The position numbers and the translations under genes were made by a program. From Bacillus massiliigorillae (GTDB taxonomy: Bacteria; Bacillota; Bacilli; Bacillales; DSM-1321): a DNA stretch of 64,000 nt. The notes below the pieces were generated by a model. It worked only from the letters and a program-made list of their open reading frames with translations. It searched no databases and was not told where the DNA came from. Shown here in pieces: positions 63,209 to 64,000 of this stretch (position 1 is the first letter of the stretch; the number at the start of each line of letters is the position of its first letter). The stretch is taken from contig NZ_HG428741.1 of assembly GCF_000380245.2 (NCBI RefSeq), positions 2,363,665 to 2,427,664 of the forward strand. Direction: 5' to 3'.

Positions 63209-64000
63209 GGTTTACTTCCCCCGTTTCTTTCTTCTTACTTCCAGCCATTAATAGACCTAGTCCTTGTTCAGTAGTTTCTTTAGGATCTACAACTGCTACA
63301 ATTTGACCTTCATACATTACTGCAATACGGTCACTTACATTCATAATTTCATCTAATTCAAACGAAACTAGTAATACCGCTTTACCTTGGTCTCTTTGTT
63401 CTATTAATCTTTTATGAATAAATTCAATTGCCCCGACATCTAGACCACGTGTTGGTTGGGCAGCAATTAAAAGGTCTGGATTGCGGTCGATTTCTCGCCC
63501 AATAATCGCCTTTTGTTGGTTACCACCTGATAATGCTCTAGCCAATGTGCTTTCGCTTGGTGTACGAACATCGTATTCAGCAATAATTTCTTTTGCTTTT
63601 TTTGTGATTGCTTTAAAATCTAAAATGCCAAATTTAGAATAAGGCTTTTTGTAATATGTTTGAAGAACAATATTTTCACTCATTGGGAAATCTAGTACTA
63701 ACCCGTGTTTGTGACGGTCTTGTGGAATATGTCCCACGCCACTTTCTGTTACTTTACGTGGAGGGAATTTCGTAATATCTTTGTCATTCAATTTAATCGT
63801 TCCTGATTCACTTTTTCGTAAACCAGTAATAGCTTCAATTAACTCCGATTGTCCGTTACCATCAACACCTGCGATACCGATAATTTCACCAGCACGCACC
63901 GTTAAATTTAATCCATTAACAGCCTTTACATGTCTAGCATCCTTAACTGTTAAGTTTTCAATTGTAAGAACTGGTTGTTTCGGCTTAGACTCTATCTTTT
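63201..64000 (-). CDS. nupO: Nucleoside ABC transporter ATP-binding protein (NupO-like), partial
   Basis: Only the C-terminal half is in the window; the frame runs open to the last base (it continues upstream of residue MRAGEI with LTIENLTVKDARHVKAVNG). The visible second ATPase domain starts GEIIGIAGVDGNGQSELIEAITG (a variant Walker A with Gln-Ser in place of Lys-Ser/Thr, typical of the second domain in RbsA-type proteins). It has the signature SGGNQQK and a degenerate Walker B (PDLLIAAQPTRGLDVG). It supplies energy to the two permeases downstream. Confidence 0.9.
   Translation of the reverse strand, partial: KIESKPKQPVLTIENLTVKDARHVKAVNGLNLTVRAGEIIGIAGVDGNGQSELIEAITGLRKSESGTIKLNDKDITKFPPRKVTESGVGHIPQDRHKHGLVLDFPMSENIVLQTYYKKPYSKFGILDFKAITKKAKEIIAEYDVRTPSESTLARALSGGNQQKAIIGREIDRNPDLLIAAQPTRGLDVGAIEFIHKRLIEQRDQGKAVLLVSFELDEIMNVSDRIAVMYEGQIVAVVDPKETTEQGLGLLMAGSKKKETGEVNHV

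Noticed and set aside
1..64000. CRISPR array, tRNA, rRNA or intact insertion sequence
   Set aside because: I looked for regularly spaced repeats, tRNA cloverleaf ends and transposase genes, and found none; the only recombinase genes are yneB (core) and the relics listed.

Overview
The window looks like chromosome from the Bacillus cereus group (B. cereus, thuringiensis, anthracis and relatives). It is AT-rich, uses AGGAGG-type ribosome binding sites with frequent TTG and GTG starts, and carries Firmicute sporulation genes (sirA, spoVK, spoVS, cotE, a gerA-type operon, all recognised from their proteins). Gene order also matches the familiar blocks yneF-sirA-tkt-ynzC-yneB-yneA/lexA, glnRA-ynbB-spoVK-hfq-miaA and mutL-mutS-cotE-ricA-miaB-korBA-spoVS-ymdB-rny-recA-cinA-pgsA-ymfMKJIHF-nup. 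Nearly all core genes lie on the minus strand, so the operons read from high to low coordinates.

Layout. 1-5.3 kb is an accessory, decaying zone. It holds a wrecked chemoreceptor gene with an internally inverted segment, a zinc-ribbon protein, a KptA-type RNA 2'-phosphotransferase, an ORF whose first exon-like part is cut off by a nonsense codon, a PPP-family phosphatase and the remains of a tyrosine recombinase. 5.3-10.6 kb is core: yneF, sirA, transketolase, and the SOS module ynzC-yneB-yneA facing lexA across several LexA-box-like sites. 10.7-17 kb mixes accessory genes with a second threonyl-tRNA synthetase behind two tandem T-box leaders and an acetate-transporter-like gene. 17.2-24 kb is one giant secreted M60-type metalloprotease with three discoidin-like and three NPCBM-like domains, preceded by a c-di-GMP-I riboswitch, a terminator and a plausible antiterminator. 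24-25.1 kb is another relic zone, possibly an old phage integration site beside glnA.

25.2-31.7 kb holds glnRA with GlnR boxes, ynbB, spoVK, hfq and miaA. 31.9-35.6 kb is a plus-strand three-gene germinant receptor operon set into the minus-strand core. 35.8-64 kb covers mismatch repair (mutSL), coat protein CotE, an AlkD-like DNA glycosylase, ricA, miaB, a pair of very small Cys/Arg-rich paralogues with matching sigma-K-like promoters, a 2-oxoacid:ferredoxin oxidoreductase, spoVS, ymdB, rny, recA with a LexA box, cinA, pgsA, the ymf cluster and a nucleoside ABC transporter that runs off the window end.

The themes are DNA repair and SOS control, sporulation and germination, RNA processing (Hfq, RNase Y, RicA, MiaA, MiaB) and regulation by structured leaders. 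Dispersed repeats are visible: three related long-hairpin terminators and a structured repeat seen at 48.6, 55.2 and partly 51.7 kb. No tRNA, rRNA, CRISPR array or intact insertion sequence was seen. All assignments come from reading the sequence; no database search was run.
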